Shown: one piece after another, positions 1 to 11,062 of the stretch
Layout of the letters: each line of letters starts with the position of its first letter
Position numbering within the stretch: position 1 is the stretch's first letter
DNA from: Symbiodinium natans
Taxonomy: Eukaryota; Sar; Dinophyceae; Suessiales; Symbiodiniaceae
Length of the DNA: 43,423 bases
Direction of reading: 5' to 3'
NCBI GenBank assembly: GCA_905221605.1
Contig: CAJNDS010002211.1
Location: 536,989 to 580,411, forward strand
Made by a program: the position numbers and the translations under genes
Notes under the pieces: model-generated
What the model was told of the DNA's origin: nothing
What the model saw: only the letters and a program-made list of their open reading frames with translations
Database searches by the model: none

Positions 1-2400
1 GATACACTGATTGCTGATTGCTGATTGCTTATGTATGCCAGAGTTGCAAATTCTGTTGCACAAGCGCGGTTGTGGTAGCTTGCGAAAGATGTCCAGCCAT
101 CAGGTGTGGTAGTGTGTCTGGCACATCGAAGATGTCGAAGGTGCTGCCCTTTACCATTTACTGCGGTTCGAAACGCCCGGACGAGCTTCTTGGAAAGATG
201 TCTACTACAAGTCGCTTACCTCCAATCCCGGCTAATTACCTCAGTACACCTTTCACTGAAGTCTCGTGAATCAAGTTTGGGAAAAGTTCAAATCCCAAGG
301 GTCCAGCCACCTGTCACCGTCGCCGCCTTGCGAGAGGTTTCGCACACAACAACAGAAGGCTTCAGCAATGCTAAGTGCGTAGATGGGCGGAAGAGAACAC
401 TGGCTCAAGGTGCCCATGTCCAGACATAACTTGTTGAATTTGGGTTCTGCTGGCAGAAACTGCGCACTCTTTGCCGGGAAAGAGGTGCAGCCGGCGGTTG
501 GAATCCAGCTTCTGAGAGCGGCGCAACACAAGCCTAAGTGTTATGAGGGGCAAAACTGGAAACCCGCCTTCTGATCATGGCAACGCTGACAATGCTTTGA
601 AGGAACTCCACTCTTTCACGAAACGCCCCCTCCCTACCCACCCTGCTTCACCAAATAATGAGAGTGGCCTTCGGCGGGCTTGAAGACGGCATGTCCCCGT
701 ATGTTGATGGGACGGCCTGAAAAAACACCACAAGCTGAAGATGTCTGATTCGCTCCCATCCGCAACTTAGCCGTAAAACGCTCATCAAACATGTAAGTGG
801 CCAATGACATGCCAGAGTAGCGAACTTTGAAGATACCATGCACATCCTGGTAAGTACACCTAGCCATCCAGAGAGATTACCTGCAGAAAACATCCCATCT
901 ACTGCGTGGGAGACCGGCGAACACCATCCAATTGCAGTCAACCACGGAGTCTTGCATCGTACTCTTCATGCCTTTTGATGGAATATTTCCTGTGTTGGGG
1001 CCATCACGTTCACCAGCGGACACACAGATGCGTCACTCCATAGCTGCGAAGCACACTGAGCATCAATGATGGCCAGATCACAACCAATGTTGGGCTTGTT
1101 GGACGAAGATAACACTTTGGTATCTGCCTTGCAGCCATTACGGCTTTCGACTGCCAATCACCCACGCACACAACATCGACTTTCCGCAAGCGACACGTAC
1201 CAACTTGAACATGCGTTCTTTGTTGCATGAGTCACAAAGACCACTGAACTTCTGAGAATGACAACGCCTTGAAGCCGCAACAACATGAACATAATTGACG
1301 AAGCTTTGCGACCTGTAAAATACGTATCTGCACCAAGACAATCATCTCCGACATAACTTAAATCACTTCGTGTTGGCCGCTTGCAAAATGCCAACCAGCT
1401 GGTGAAATTTCTAAATTGACAAGCTGTCGTAAGTGTCATTGTTTCTGTTCAAGTTTTGTGAAGGCAGGTTGTTTTGATGGCAAATGTGTGGCACAACGCG
1501 AAACCTTCCGCGTGCGATCAAGCTTGACTGGTGACTTTTGAAGCTTCATATTTGAAACAGCATGCGATCTTGACGAGGTCTGTCGGCATTTGAATCCAGC
1601 TGTTCAAAAAGCGAAATCCCTGGCATCCGACGAAATACTGGCTCTCAAAGGGTAGCCAAACGAAATGAGATTACATCCTGGCATCAAGAAATCTCACAAT
1701 CTAACTCAGGATGGGGCTCGCTGTCCGGCCCTCCCCTTATCTGCTCAAACCTTGGCATAACCATTCCCCCCTTTATGCGACGTCCTGGACACAATTGGCC
1801 TCCTAAGGTAGCAAAGCGGACAAGTGTTTTCACTCCAAGCGCACTCAAAAACATATCTGCTGGAACTTTGAGTAGTGGGCAACATGCATAAGTGTTGCAT
1901 ACCTGGCAGATCTCAGAACCAGGCACAAATTTAACAATCCGAGAATGATGCATGGGCGTGAGTCGGTTTGCCCGATCTTTACTTGCTCAGGTTCTAAACT
2001 CGAAACAGATCAACGGCAAACCTTACACCTTCCTTCATAACAAGCATTCAAACTGTCTGGGCTGACTCGTTTGTCAGTGATCGCTTAGAAGATGCAGCAA
2101 TGAAATCTCCTTCGCTATGGCAAGATTCTTCTGCTCTTCAGATGGATGTAAGGCATCACGATTAAATACAAGCAGAATATAAGGCTGGCAGACTGCACAC
2201 AAGAAGGGAGTGCCTTCTTTTCCAAAAAGCTTCTCCTAAGACATTCAGAAATATCTCTTTATCAGGAAGTATTTCCTATTGGCTGAAAAGAAATATGCAA
2301 ACAAATGGATATCTCCCTAAGCAGAAAATCTTCCAAGTGGGTTTTTACTTGGTAAATAATGCGGGGTCAAAAGGCCATTGGAAGCTAGAATTCCGCGTTA
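1..2400. other. Low-information region with scattered coding-like pieces
   Basis: No complete gene can be supported in the first 2.4 kb. Positions 1-600 and 1960-2400 show only short overlapping frames on both strands with no family resemblance. The one coding-like part is the minus-strand remnant listed separately at 634-1953. The right end runs into a short LTR-end relic (2406-2437) and then a long microsatellite. Confidence 0.4.
634..1953 (-). pseudogene. Possible frame-broken coding remnant, unknown protein
   Basis: Read on the minus strand, consecutive stretches of protein-like sequence appear in changing frames: about 1953-1684, 1439-1300, 1330-1140, 1137-970, 960-890 and 867-634. The stretch near 1250-1200 is cysteine-rich, with a CxxC pair (CDSC). 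The last stretch (867-634) begins MARCTYQDVHGIF and ends at a stop. The joins do not look like ordinary introns: one would need a 21-base intron and others look like single-base shifts. A decayed gene, or uncorrected sequencing indels, fits better than an intact one. I do not recognise the family. The call rests only on amino-acid composition, so it may be chance. Confidence 0.25.
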
Positions 2401-2405
2401 AACTT

Positions 2406-2437
2406 CAGCCACTATCTTCCACCCCCACATTTTGCTG
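2406..2437 (-). repeat. Relic of a Copia LTR start and polypurine tract
   Basis: The plus strand reads CAGCCACTATCTTCCAC, then a C-rich run, then CATTTTGCTGA. The intact Copia element has almost the same arrangement at 10711-10742 (CAGCCACAATCTTCCAC, C-run, GCATTTTGCTGA), where it marks the junction between the 3' LTR and the polypurine tract. This therefore looks like the 3' LTR junction of an older related element on the minus strand, with its internal side replaced by the microsatellite. The rest of the LTR cannot be aligned by eye. Confidence 0.45.
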
Positions 2438-2440
2438 ATT

Positions 2441-3161
2441 TTGCTGGTGGTGGTGGTAGTGGTAGTGGTAGTGGTAGTGGTAGTGGTCGCGGTCGCGGTC
2501 GTGGTCGTGGTAGTGGTAGGGGTAGGGGTAGTGGTAGCGGTACTGGTGCTGGTACTGGTGCTGGTAGTGGTAGTGGAAGTGATAGTGGTAGTGGAAGTGG
2601 TAGCAGTAGTGGTGGTAGTAGTTGTAGTTGTAGTTGTAGTTGTAGTTGTAGTTGTAGTTGTAGTTGTAGTTGTAGTTGTAGTTGTAGTTGTAGTTGTAGT
2701 TGTAGCTGTAGCTGTAGCTGTACTTGCACTTGTAGTCGTAGTTGTAGTTGTAGTTGTAGTTGTAGTTGTAGATGCAATTGTAGTTGTAGTTGTAGTTGTA
2801 GCGGTATCTGTAGCTGTAGTTGTAGTTGTAGGTACTTGTAGTTGTAGTTGTACTTGTAGTTGCAGTTGGAGTTGTAGTTGGAGTTGCAGTTGGAGTTGCA
2901 GTGGAATTGCAGTTGGAGTTGCCGTTGGAGTTGCAGTGGAGTTGCAGTTGGAGTTGCAGTTGGAGTTGCAGTTGGAGTAGTTGCAGTTGGAGTTGCAGTT
3001 GGAGTTGCAGTTGGAGTTGCAGTTGGAGTTGTAGTTGCAGCTGCAGTTGTAGTTGCAGTTGTAGTTGTAGTTGCAGTTGTAGTTGCAGTTGCAGTTGCAG
3101 TTGTAGTTGCAATTGTAGTTGTATTTGTAGTTGTAGTTGTAGTAGTAGCAGTAGTAATAGC

Positions 3162-3210
<49 letters not shown>

Positions 3211-3227
3211 ATAGTAGTAGCGATAGC

Positions 3228-3279
<52 letters not shown>

Positions 3280-3370
3280 ATAGTGGTAGTAAGAATAGTA
3301 GTAGTAGTAGCAGTAGTAGTAGTAGTAGTACTACTAGTAGTAGTAATAATCTTAGTCGTCGTAGTAGTGA

Positions 3371-3413
<43 letters not shown>

Positions 3414-3449
3414 CATAACAGCGGTAGTAGTGGTAGTAGTGGTAGTAGC

Positions 3450-3488
<39 letters not shown>

Positions 3489-3932
3489 TGCAGTTGCAGT
3501 TGCAGTTGTAGTTGTAGTTGTAGTTATATCAATAGCAAGAGTAGTAGCGATAGTAGCAATAGTAGTAGTAGTAGTAGTAATAATAGTAGTAGTAGCAGTA
3601 GTAGTAGGAGAAGTGGTAGTAGTAGTGGTAGTAGTGGTAGTAGAATAGTAGTGGTAGTAGTAGTAGTAGTAGAAGAAGCAGTAATAGTAGGAGAAGTAGT
3701 AGTAATAATAGTAGTAGTAGTAGTGGTAGTAGTGGTAGTAGGGGGAGTAGTGGTAGTAGTAGTAATAGTAGTAGTAATAGTAATAGCAACAGTAGTAATA
3801 ATAATAGGAGTAGTAGTAGTAGCAGTAATGATCGTAGTCGTCGTCGTGGTAGTAGTGGTAGTAGTAGTCGTAGTAGTAGTAGTAGTAGTAGTAATAGTAG
3901 TAGTAGTAATAGTAGTAGTAGAAGTGGTAATT

Positions 3933-3968
<36 letters not shown>

Positions 3969-3996
3969 ATAGTAGTAGTAGTAGTAGTAGTAGTAA
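2441..3996. repeat. 1.5-kb composite microsatellite (GTA-derived)
   Basis: Nearly every base is built from 3-base GTA/GTG/GTT variants. These form zones with higher-order units: GGTAGT and GGTCGC hexamers (about 2441-2620), TTGTAG hexamers (2625-2850), a TTGGAG/TTGCAG 12-base pattern (2865-3060), TTGTAG/TTGCAG (3060-3140), pure TAG triplets (3140-3485), TTGCAG hexamers again (3487-3530), then imperfect TAG triplets to 3996. All long open frames here encode homopolymer-like V, S, T, L or alternating QL/NY protein and should not be taken as genes. Confidence 0.95.
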
Positions 3997-4150
3997 GCAC
4001 TCCGGCTCAGCTGTGTTCCAGCAGCGGGACTTATAGTTGTGAAGATGTAGCATCTATGCCATGGAGCGAACCTTGCGGTGGAGTCCGGCTCCGAAACGTG
4101 ATGATCACAGTCCTATCGTGCAGCGAGCCGCACTAGCGCTACTGTTGACG

Positions 4151-4497
4151 CTCGCCAGCTGGGTGCCTTTTGGCCCCAACAAAGGGCGCATGGGTCGACT
4201 GAAAGCCGTTGCCCCTGGCTTGCCAACGCGTTAGTCTGAAGCTAGCCCCGTTGCAAGTGCGTGTTTACCAGCAGCTAGGAGTTGGCACAACTTCTCCTGC
4301 AGTTGGTGCAAGCAAGAGGTCGATACCGCCTGCATCCCTGCTGGGTGCGCGCCGTCAGGCCGCCCATTGAGAGCACGCTCGTCAGCTGGGCGCCTCTTGG
4401 CCCCAACAAAGGGCGCATGGGTCGACAGTGTGCCTTTGGCCCTGGCCTGCCAACGCGGCTGTCCGGCCCCGTTGCGAGTGCGTGGCTACCTGGGCGC
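4151..4497. repeat. Two-copy direct repeat, 228-bp period
   Basis: A block starting CTCGCCAGCTGGGTGCC at 4151 recurs as CTCGTCAGCTGGGCGCC at 4379. Both continue through the shared core GGCCCCAACAAAGGGCGCAT, then GGGTCGAC, and more loosely through CCCCGTTGC. Neither copy holds a credible gene. It is an ordinary, moderately diverged tandem duplication. Confidence 0.75.
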
Positions 4498-4499
4498 GT

Positions 4500-5090
4500 G
4501 AGCGCATAGCGCCACACCTCCTTATAGATAGCCGGCCCGGTCCCAAGTCCGGGGTGGGATGCCGACTGACGACTCTACTTATATTGCTACATTGTCAGGT
4601 GTCCCACAGTGTGAGGGTTCCAGCTCTTTCCGTTGGAGCTGGGGAAGGCAACTCCCTTGCCTATCAGCGACGACTTCAGGTGCCGAAGCTAAACGGAGTT
4701 CAGGTCACAGATGGGAAGCAGGGACCTACTCACAAGTGGAACCGATGTGTCAAGAGATCTTTTATGCCAGCTTGCAATAGAGCTATTCGACATTGCCAAG
4801 CGCAGCCCTTGTGCCTGTGTACCTCTCGTTTTATTCAGATACCCGAGGTGTGTGTAGCTGCAGATCATCGCTGCCGTCCCGAATGCTGACCGAATGCCGG
4901 CGGCGGCAACCTACCCTATCCTCGGATGGGATGGCCCGCACTGGGCCCCGGCCCCACGTATGCTTCGAGATGTGGTCTGGGTTTTGACGTTACGTCCTTC
5001 CGGGTCACAGTTAGTAAGTTAAGTGCGAGAAAGCTGTGTTCTGGCGATGCTCTGCGGCCAGACTTTTCTTGGGTACTGAACTACACGGTC
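4500..5090. other. No gene recognised
   Basis: Several short plus-strand frames overlap here, such as 4428-4889. None shows a motif, stable frame or family resemblance, and no repeat or RNA was recognised. Confidence 0.4.
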
Positions 5091-5092
5091 CC

Positions 5093-5262
5093 CAGTGTGC
5101 CCTCCAAGGGCCACTTGCAGTTCACAGGACTACAGGGTGCTGAACGTGGTCCTCAGTGCGCCCTCTTGGGGCCACTTGCAGTTCATAGGACTACAGGGTG
5201 CTGTGCGTGGTCCTCAGTGTGCCCTCCTGGGGCCACTGCAGTTCTCAGGACTGCGCTTTGTG
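5093..5262. repeat. Three-copy tandem repeat, about 60 bp
   Basis: Units start CAGTGTGCCCTCC at 5093, CAGTGCGCCCTCT at 5154 and CAGTGTGCCCTCC at 5214, giving periods of 61 and 60 bases. Each continues with GGGCCAC, CAGTTC and GGACT. Confidence 0.85.
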
Positions 5263-5562
5263 CAGAGAAACACCTTGATGAATGCAAGATGCCATAACAG
5301 ATGGCTGTAGCGATGTAGATGGCTCTACGACCTGTTTTCATGTTTTACGTTTTCGCTTTCTACTTATCTGATTTTGCACTCTTTTGATCGAGTGAAAGGT
5401 GCACTGGTGCACCATTCTCTTGACAAGTTGAGTAGGCCGCAAGTTTGCAGCTATTTCGTAGCGGGACTTGCCCATGTGGTTCTAGTGCTCTTGAAGCACC
5501 GGTGCAATGCGCTGCCACGTACCTGACGCTAAGCTGAGAGACCGGCTGCGATTGGAATGAAA

Positions 5563-5952
<390 letters not shown>

Positions 5953-7045
5953 TAGCGGGAGTCGAAGAAGAAACGTCCAAGCATTGTGGCCTCAACTCCA
6001 TCCCTCCCGCTTTTCACGCCCACAACGTTGCCAGAGGCCCTGTTGAAACAGAATGGTTCTACGACCATGGAAAAGGCAAGGAAATATACCCTTATGGAAG
6101 ACAAACTGTGCATGCGGCATGGAAGTGCCCGGTCCCACAGCGACCTCCATGTTGGAATCCATCCTTTTGCCTCAACGGAGTGTTACGTTCTCAACACTTC
6201 CGTGTAACTGTGAATTCTTGAGCGTCCATTTTGCGCCTGTCGTGGGTGAAAAGTGAAGAGCACGGCAAGATTGCTTGCAAGAATACCGCCACTGCTGCGG
6301 GTAAAACTTATAAAGCATGGAAAGCAGCATTGAGAACTGCTTGTATCCGCAAGGGTTCTTCACGCTGGCCAATTGACAAGCCTGGAATCTCTCCATTGGG
6401 ACGGACGGAGCTTGTAGCTCTGTGCCAGACTCACTTGAGAAGTTGCAATCCGCAACCACCTTTGTTGGCACTTAATCGTCTTTCACAACCAGGGGGAAGG
6501 TGGTTAGTTATGCTGGAAGCTTCCAAGCCTTTGAAGCCTTTGAAGAACTTCGAAGCTCCTTCGCGCTGAAGATCTAAAGGTCTCTTTCGACTTGAAAGAA
6601 CGAAGGGACTTCGAAGGCTTCGAAAGCTTCGAAGGGAGAACGAAGCTCTCTTTGTTCTTCTTCGAAGCCGTGCCAGTTGCAAACACCGCTCCAACCTTAG
6701 ACAAACATTCCCAGGGCCTCAGATGCAGTTGAGACTGCAGCGGCAGTTATGACTTTGCCTGTTGCTGTGTGGGCAGTGTTGGCACTCGAAAAAGAAGCAG
6801 AGCTGGCTGTTCTTAATTTGGAAAGACAATGGTCTCTTTAAGTCTGACATGCAGCTTTGTCCGTGGTGGCAGTATACCGGGCAACAGGGAGAAGCACTAC
6901 CAAGCTCCCCTTTGACGCGCATGATGTGAATCGGGGGCTACTTGTAGCCACGACACACGGCACGATCGTGGCACGGATCAGCTTCTCTTACTGAGCTGCT
7001 GCTCCAAGATGAAGCACAGACTGGGCACACCAGGCTCCAATACCA
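5953..7045. other. No firm gene; coding-like fragments and TTCGAA-rich patch
   Basis: Plus-strand frames right after the microsatellite (5955-6218 and 6231-6569) look faintly protein-like. They occupy different frames and carry no recognisable domain. Positions 6520-6670 hold a cluster of CTTCGAAG and CTTTGAAG words, so that patch is rich in small palindromes. I see no promoter or RNA. Confidence 0.3.
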
Positions 7046-7047
7046 CA

Positions 7048-7796
7048 TTTGAGCATGCATTAACGTTATGATCGGTAATCACAGACAGCCCGCAGAAGGG
7101 TTCCAACACGTCATTGAACTGTTGGAGCAAAAGACTTGTGGCCTTAATGCGGTTCCTGCGGACCTTTATACGCCGGCCACCTTTGCCCGCGGCACTGCTT
7201 AAACAAACGGCCAAAAATGCGGACGTGGAAAAAGAGACAATGCAAGATGCCTTCTTGGGCAAGCCCAACTTGGGCTCGGACTTTTCCGATGTCTTATTCT
7301 TACCGGTTTCCATGCTAGAGTTGATCCTTGCATAATTATCGTAAAGCCGAAACAAGCAGAGACAGTTATGCAGGCCGCCGAGCAGGCCATTCCGGCGGCC
7401 GTCATGCGCCTTCCAGAAATTGCTGCCATCCTGTATGCGTTCGGAAACCTGTATTTTCGAGCTGACCAAGCTTCCTACCTTCGCATGCGCCAGGTCCCAC
7501 GGTGCAGCATCTGCTTGGACGGCCTCTGCAAGCCCTGCTAACAGGTGGATGAAGACCTGTAGATGCGTACGAATGCCTGCCAGAAAAAGACCCAAACCAA
7601 GTTAGGCAACAGCTATGACCTCAGCAGGGTGCTGGCGGACATTGTGCTAACCTTTGGGCACCAGGTGTACCCGGGGTCGCCCATTGGGTTGGTCTTCCAA
7701 TATGCTAAAATTGTGGTCCAAATGAAGTTTATGCTGCAAAAGTGTTCCGGCGAAGCTAGAAGGAGACCATTCGTTACTGGTCCGCCTGGCTTATAG
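7048..7796 (+). pseudogene. Frame-broken coding remnant, unknown protein
   Basis: Three protein-like blocks follow one another on the plus strand. Block 1 (about 7048-7198) contains GFQHVIELLEQKTCG and ends at a stop. Block 2 (about 7195-7333) lies one frame over. Block 3 returns to the first frame from 7320 and contains KPKQAETVMQAAEQ and RCSICLDGLCKPC, a cysteine-paired motif reminiscent of half a RING or zinc-knuckle. It then meets a TAA and a TAG before continuing to 7796. Two in-frame stops plus two frame changes argue for a decayed gene rather than introns. I do not recognise the family. A 205-codon minus-strand frame (6978-7595) overlaps it but looks less protein-like. Confidence 0.4.
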
Positions 7797-8027
7797 TGTC
7801 TGTGTTTTCGTCACATGTCGGGCCTCGAGTTGAGACCCACAAGAACGGCCGACTGCGCGTTTTTTTTTTTTGGACTGACGCCTCTTTACTACATCAGTAG
7901 CACAGTAGGCCGGTCTTGTTGGGCTCGACGTAAAGGGTGAAACAAAGTCAGCGCACACAATCCGCCAGACACACCAAGCAACCACCAAGCAAACAAACAC
8001 CAAAGAAACAAAGCGAGCAATCGCGCT
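7797..8027. other. No gene; short poly(T) run
   Basis: Only a 12-base T run near 7860-7871 stands out. Read on the minus strand it is an A tract, but no retroposed coding sequence is recognisable beside it. Confidence 0.4.
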
Positions 8028-10350
8028 GAACTACTAGATACCCCACGGACTCAGTACTCGAAGTCGTCAATGAAGTCCCGGTTCACAAGGAAGCACAGAG
8101 CTTGTGGGGGAATCGCAAATTGCGACATTGCCAGATTCTCAAAACCACCATCATGTAGCCACTGGTGCGACAGCGGTTATTCAAACCGAGGTCATCAGAA
8201 GAGGTTCGGATCACGTACTCGTTGTCAAGGACAGACAACCGACACTCAATGGCGAAAGGATGTTGCAAGTCAGACTCCCTAGGGGGGATGAAAGATGTGC
8301 ATATGCCCCATGGTGGTCAGCCAGTGGGGACTTAACAGCAAGAACAATCAAGGCAAGACCGGCCCAGGGCACTCCATGGTGGTCAGCCAGTGGAGTAGCT
8401 CCGAGCTCTGGGTGCTCCATTCACCTTGGCGTACAAGTGCCCACCCAGAGAGGTGTCCGCGCCCGGCACAGGGGGCATATGCCCCATGGAGGTCAGCCAG
8501 TGGGGACTTAACAGCAAGAACAATCAAAGCAGGACCGGCCCAGGGCACTCCATGGTGGTCAGCCAGTGGAGTAGCTCCGAGCACAGGGTTCTCCAGTCAA
8601 CCTGGCGTACAAGTGCCCACCCAGAGAGGTGCCCGCGCACGGCCAGAGGGGGGGCGAGAGTAGCTGCAGCTACCGATTCCACGGGGAGAGTCCACAGCGA
8701 GTTACCAAACCCTTAACGCCACAGGGTTTATAATGACAACGAGGAACCTCCCAGTCCAGGCATCTCACACAAGGCCACGCAACCTTGGCGCTGGCCTGCG
8801 CATCGGCACGCATCAGGTCCCTCCAAACCCAAACCCGCGAGGTACGTCGGTAAGGAGATGGGAGGGCTCACATCACATTGGTGCCGAAGTGCAAGGATCT
8901 CCATGGTATTGCTACTTTGGTCCAATCAGAGCCTTCAGGTAACATCCACGCGGGCGGGGAGCCCACTTGCCCTGCCGCAGGCCAAGCTCAGACGAGGGTG
9001 ACCCTCTAGAGTCTCAAGAGGGCCAGGTTGTTCTACAAGTGGGGAATGGCTCCCTGCCAAGTCAGCGGGTGCATAATCTCCACGTAGAAGTGTCCACAGC
9101 CAGCGCGCCGAACTGCTAGGTCACCCTGTGCACTCAGTACTCGAAATCGTCGAAGAGGCCGGGAGCACACATGTAGCACCGAGTGCGCAGGTGCGTCGCA
9201 AAATGCGACGTTGCCAGATTCACAAAACCACCATCATGCAGCCACCGATGCGAATACATTCAGCACCAGCCAAGGCCGTTCACGAGAAGGTTCACAAGTC
9301 CGCCATCACAGGTGGGGCATAGTCGTGCCTTGGCACGGGACGTTGCAGGTGTCAACCTTCTTTGATCCGAAGTATAAAGTGCCCCATGGTGGTCAGCCAG
9401 TGGGGACTTAACGGCAAGAGCAAAGGGTAGGACCAGCCCAGAGCACTCCATGGTGGTCAGCCAGTGGAGCCTCTCCGAGCACAAGGCGAACGTTCTTTTG
9501 ACTCACAAGAGTCTCGTCCGACGGCCAAAGCAGGCTTGACTGCTTCGTTCCAATCAGAGCCATCAGGTAAAACCAAGCAGGCGGGGACCCCACCTGCTCC
9601 GCAGGAAGCGGGAGAGTCCCCCAGTCGAAACTTCGCACTCAAGGCCAAGCAACTATCTCCTTGGCCGGTGAGGGTTGAGGGTTCAATAACCAGAATCAGA
9701 CCCTCCATGTCCAAACCGACAGACGTCGGCGAGGAGATGTGAGGGCTCCATCACGCTTGGCCACCTACCGATGGGGAGGTAGTCATGTATGGTTGCTTTG
9801 ACGCAAGCAGAGATAAACACACAAGCAGGCAGGGAACCCCGCAGCAACCCAAGCACAGGCGAGAAATGGCTCTCGTGAAGGCCAGGTTTGTCCACAGGTG
9901 CTCGATGGCACATTGCCAGGGAAGTGGAAACCTGATCTCCGCCAACACTCAAGTCCGAGGGGTTCACACACGGTCGTAGCACATAGAAGCGGGCAACCTG
10001 CCCACCTAGAGGGGGCAGAGGAAAGGAAGATTGGCCGTTTTACCGATGACAAAGCTGGAACATCCAGGCAGGACCGGTCCACGGCAGTCCGTGGCAGATG
10101 GCCAGTGGAGCAACCACGAAAGAAAGGCACACCGCGGGGCCGATCTCGAAGGGTGTTTACAGCTGCAAGCTGTAAGCACACAAAAGACAAGCACGATCCA
10201 ATCCGTGGCAAGACCACGAGAGGGTTGCCAAACCAAGAATATCCCGAGGTAGTCTTGCGGCATGTATCGGTGAGGAGATGTGAGGGCTCACATCACGCTA
10301 GGCAGCATGCCATGAAAGGACTCAATGGCGCGTTCGCATGGCGTCAGTAG
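8028..10350. repeat. Nested degenerate repeat array (about 1.08 kb and 176 bp)
   Basis: A block beginning GAACTACTAG with ACTCAGTACTCGAA near 8028-8060 recurs near 9110-9145. Both copies share GACATTGCCAGATTC/GACGTTGCCAGATTC and AAAACCACCATCATG. Inside the first copy a 176-bp unit (CATATGCCCCATGG, then GTCAGCCAGTGG) is tandemly doubled at 8300 and 8476, and a shorter version lies at 9383. The phrase GAGGGCTCACATCAC recurs around 8867 and 10285, with a variant near 9743. Open frames here are short and follow the repeats, so no gene is called. Confidence 0.65.
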
Positions 10351-10351
10351 G
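10347..10351. repeat. Candidate target-site duplication, left copy (GTAGG)
   Basis: GTAGG directly precedes the left LTR and is repeated at 20254-20258 directly after the right LTR. Five bases is the usual duplication length for Copia integrases. If this is the true duplication, the inserted DNA carries two bases outside the TG...CA dinucleotides at each end. Confidence 0.65.
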
Positions 10352-10727
10352 CGTGAAAAACCGAAGGTCCCTCTGGTACCTTTTCCCTTGAAAGCACGAA
10401 CCCTGACCTCTCACACAAGTGCGGACAACTCTCTCTTTTTCACAGTCAGAGCCACTTGAGCCAAAAGTCACGAAGTGCACAAACTAAACGAATTCTCTCT
10501 TGTGAGCTTAAACTCAGCTTCAGAACGAAGTTCCTACACACTGCACACTCACTTTAAATAGCGTATTGGGCAAAAACACACTCGTATGATTTCCTTGGAA
10601 ATCAACGAGGCATAAACCATCGAGGATGGGATCACACGGATTCCCAATCACTCCGAAGCAAAACAAACCTATACAAGCTGATCCAAAACATGACAAAAAC
10701 ATCACTGATCAGCCACAATCTTCCACC
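10352..10727 (-). repeat. 3' LTR of the Copia element
   Basis: On the plus strand it runs from CGTGAAAAACCGAAGG to GCCACAATCTTCCAC. It matches 19878-20253 base for base by eye, with no indel (constant offset 9526). In the element's own sense it starts GTGGAAGATTG and ends GGTTTTTCACG. A TATA-like TATTTAAAG lies at 10553-10562 (minus strand) and would fit the U3 promoter. The spliced-leader-like 12-mer lies about 90 bases downstream of it. Confidence 0.95.
10455..10466 (-). other. Spliced-leader-like 12-mer in the 3' LTR
   Basis: The minus strand reads TTTTGGCTCAAG, identical to the last 12 bases of the 22-base dinoflagellate spliced leader as I know it. It lies in the same orientation as the element's transcript. 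The bases 5' of it do not match the leader. A chance 12-mer match within a 376-bp LTR is unlikely. Confidence 0.6.
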
Positions 10728-10733
10728 CCCCGC
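10726..10733 (-). promoter_or_regulatory. Polypurine tract of the Copia element
   Basis: The minus strand reads GCGGGGGG immediately before TGGAAGATT, the start of the 3' LTR. A purine run at this place primes plus-strand DNA synthesis in LTR retrotransposons. It merges with the LTR end, so the single base difference between the two LTRs falls here. Confidence 0.85.
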
Positions 10734-10940
10734 ATTTTGCTGAGGGTTCATGTCAAAGATCTGAAGTCCAAGCCCAGCTCGGCACTTCAACACTAAGGGG
10801 ATGCCCTGGCCACATTCCCTTGGTGCGTACTCGCCACCAAACGAAACAAACAACACACCAGTCGATCTCTGACATCAAACTTAAAACTCATGCAAGATCC
10901 CACCATCAGGCAGGTTGTCCTGGGTCCACATCACTGGTAA

Positions 10941-11062
10941 CCCAAGAGTTCGTTGTCCAAACACGTGAAAAACGAATTAAACTTGCATCCACCTGCACTG
11001 GGGCAGGGTTGTCTTGGAACGAATCCAAGAGTTCGTGGTGACAAACACGTGAAAACGAATTA
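10941..11062. repeat. Pair of about 40-bp direct repeats in the element's 3' non-coding part
   Basis: CCAAGAGTTCGTTGTCCAAA plus ACACGTGAAAAACGAATTAA at 10942-10980 recurs with small changes at 11025-11062. Each copy contains the palindrome CACGTG. The pair lies between the gag-pol stop (11465) and the polypurine tract. Its role is unknown; RNA structure or a binding site are possibilities. Confidence 0.7.

Noticed and set aside
2405-4136. Long open frames on both strands (polyvaline, polyserine, polythreonine, alternating QL/NY)
   Set aside because: They are direct translations of the GTA-derived microsatellite; every frame is open because the repeat lacks stops.
6978-7595. 205-codon minus-strand ORF
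   Set aside because: The plus strand of the same DNA reads as more protein-like blocks; the minus frame lacks motifs and probably persists by chance.
8290-8660. CRISPR-like alternation of repeat and spacer
   Set aside because: The repeats are long, imperfect and only two-fold, and the context is eukaryotic.
10520-10705. 61-codon ORF repeated at 20046-20231
   Set aside because: It lies wholly inside both LTRs and is a by-product of their identity.
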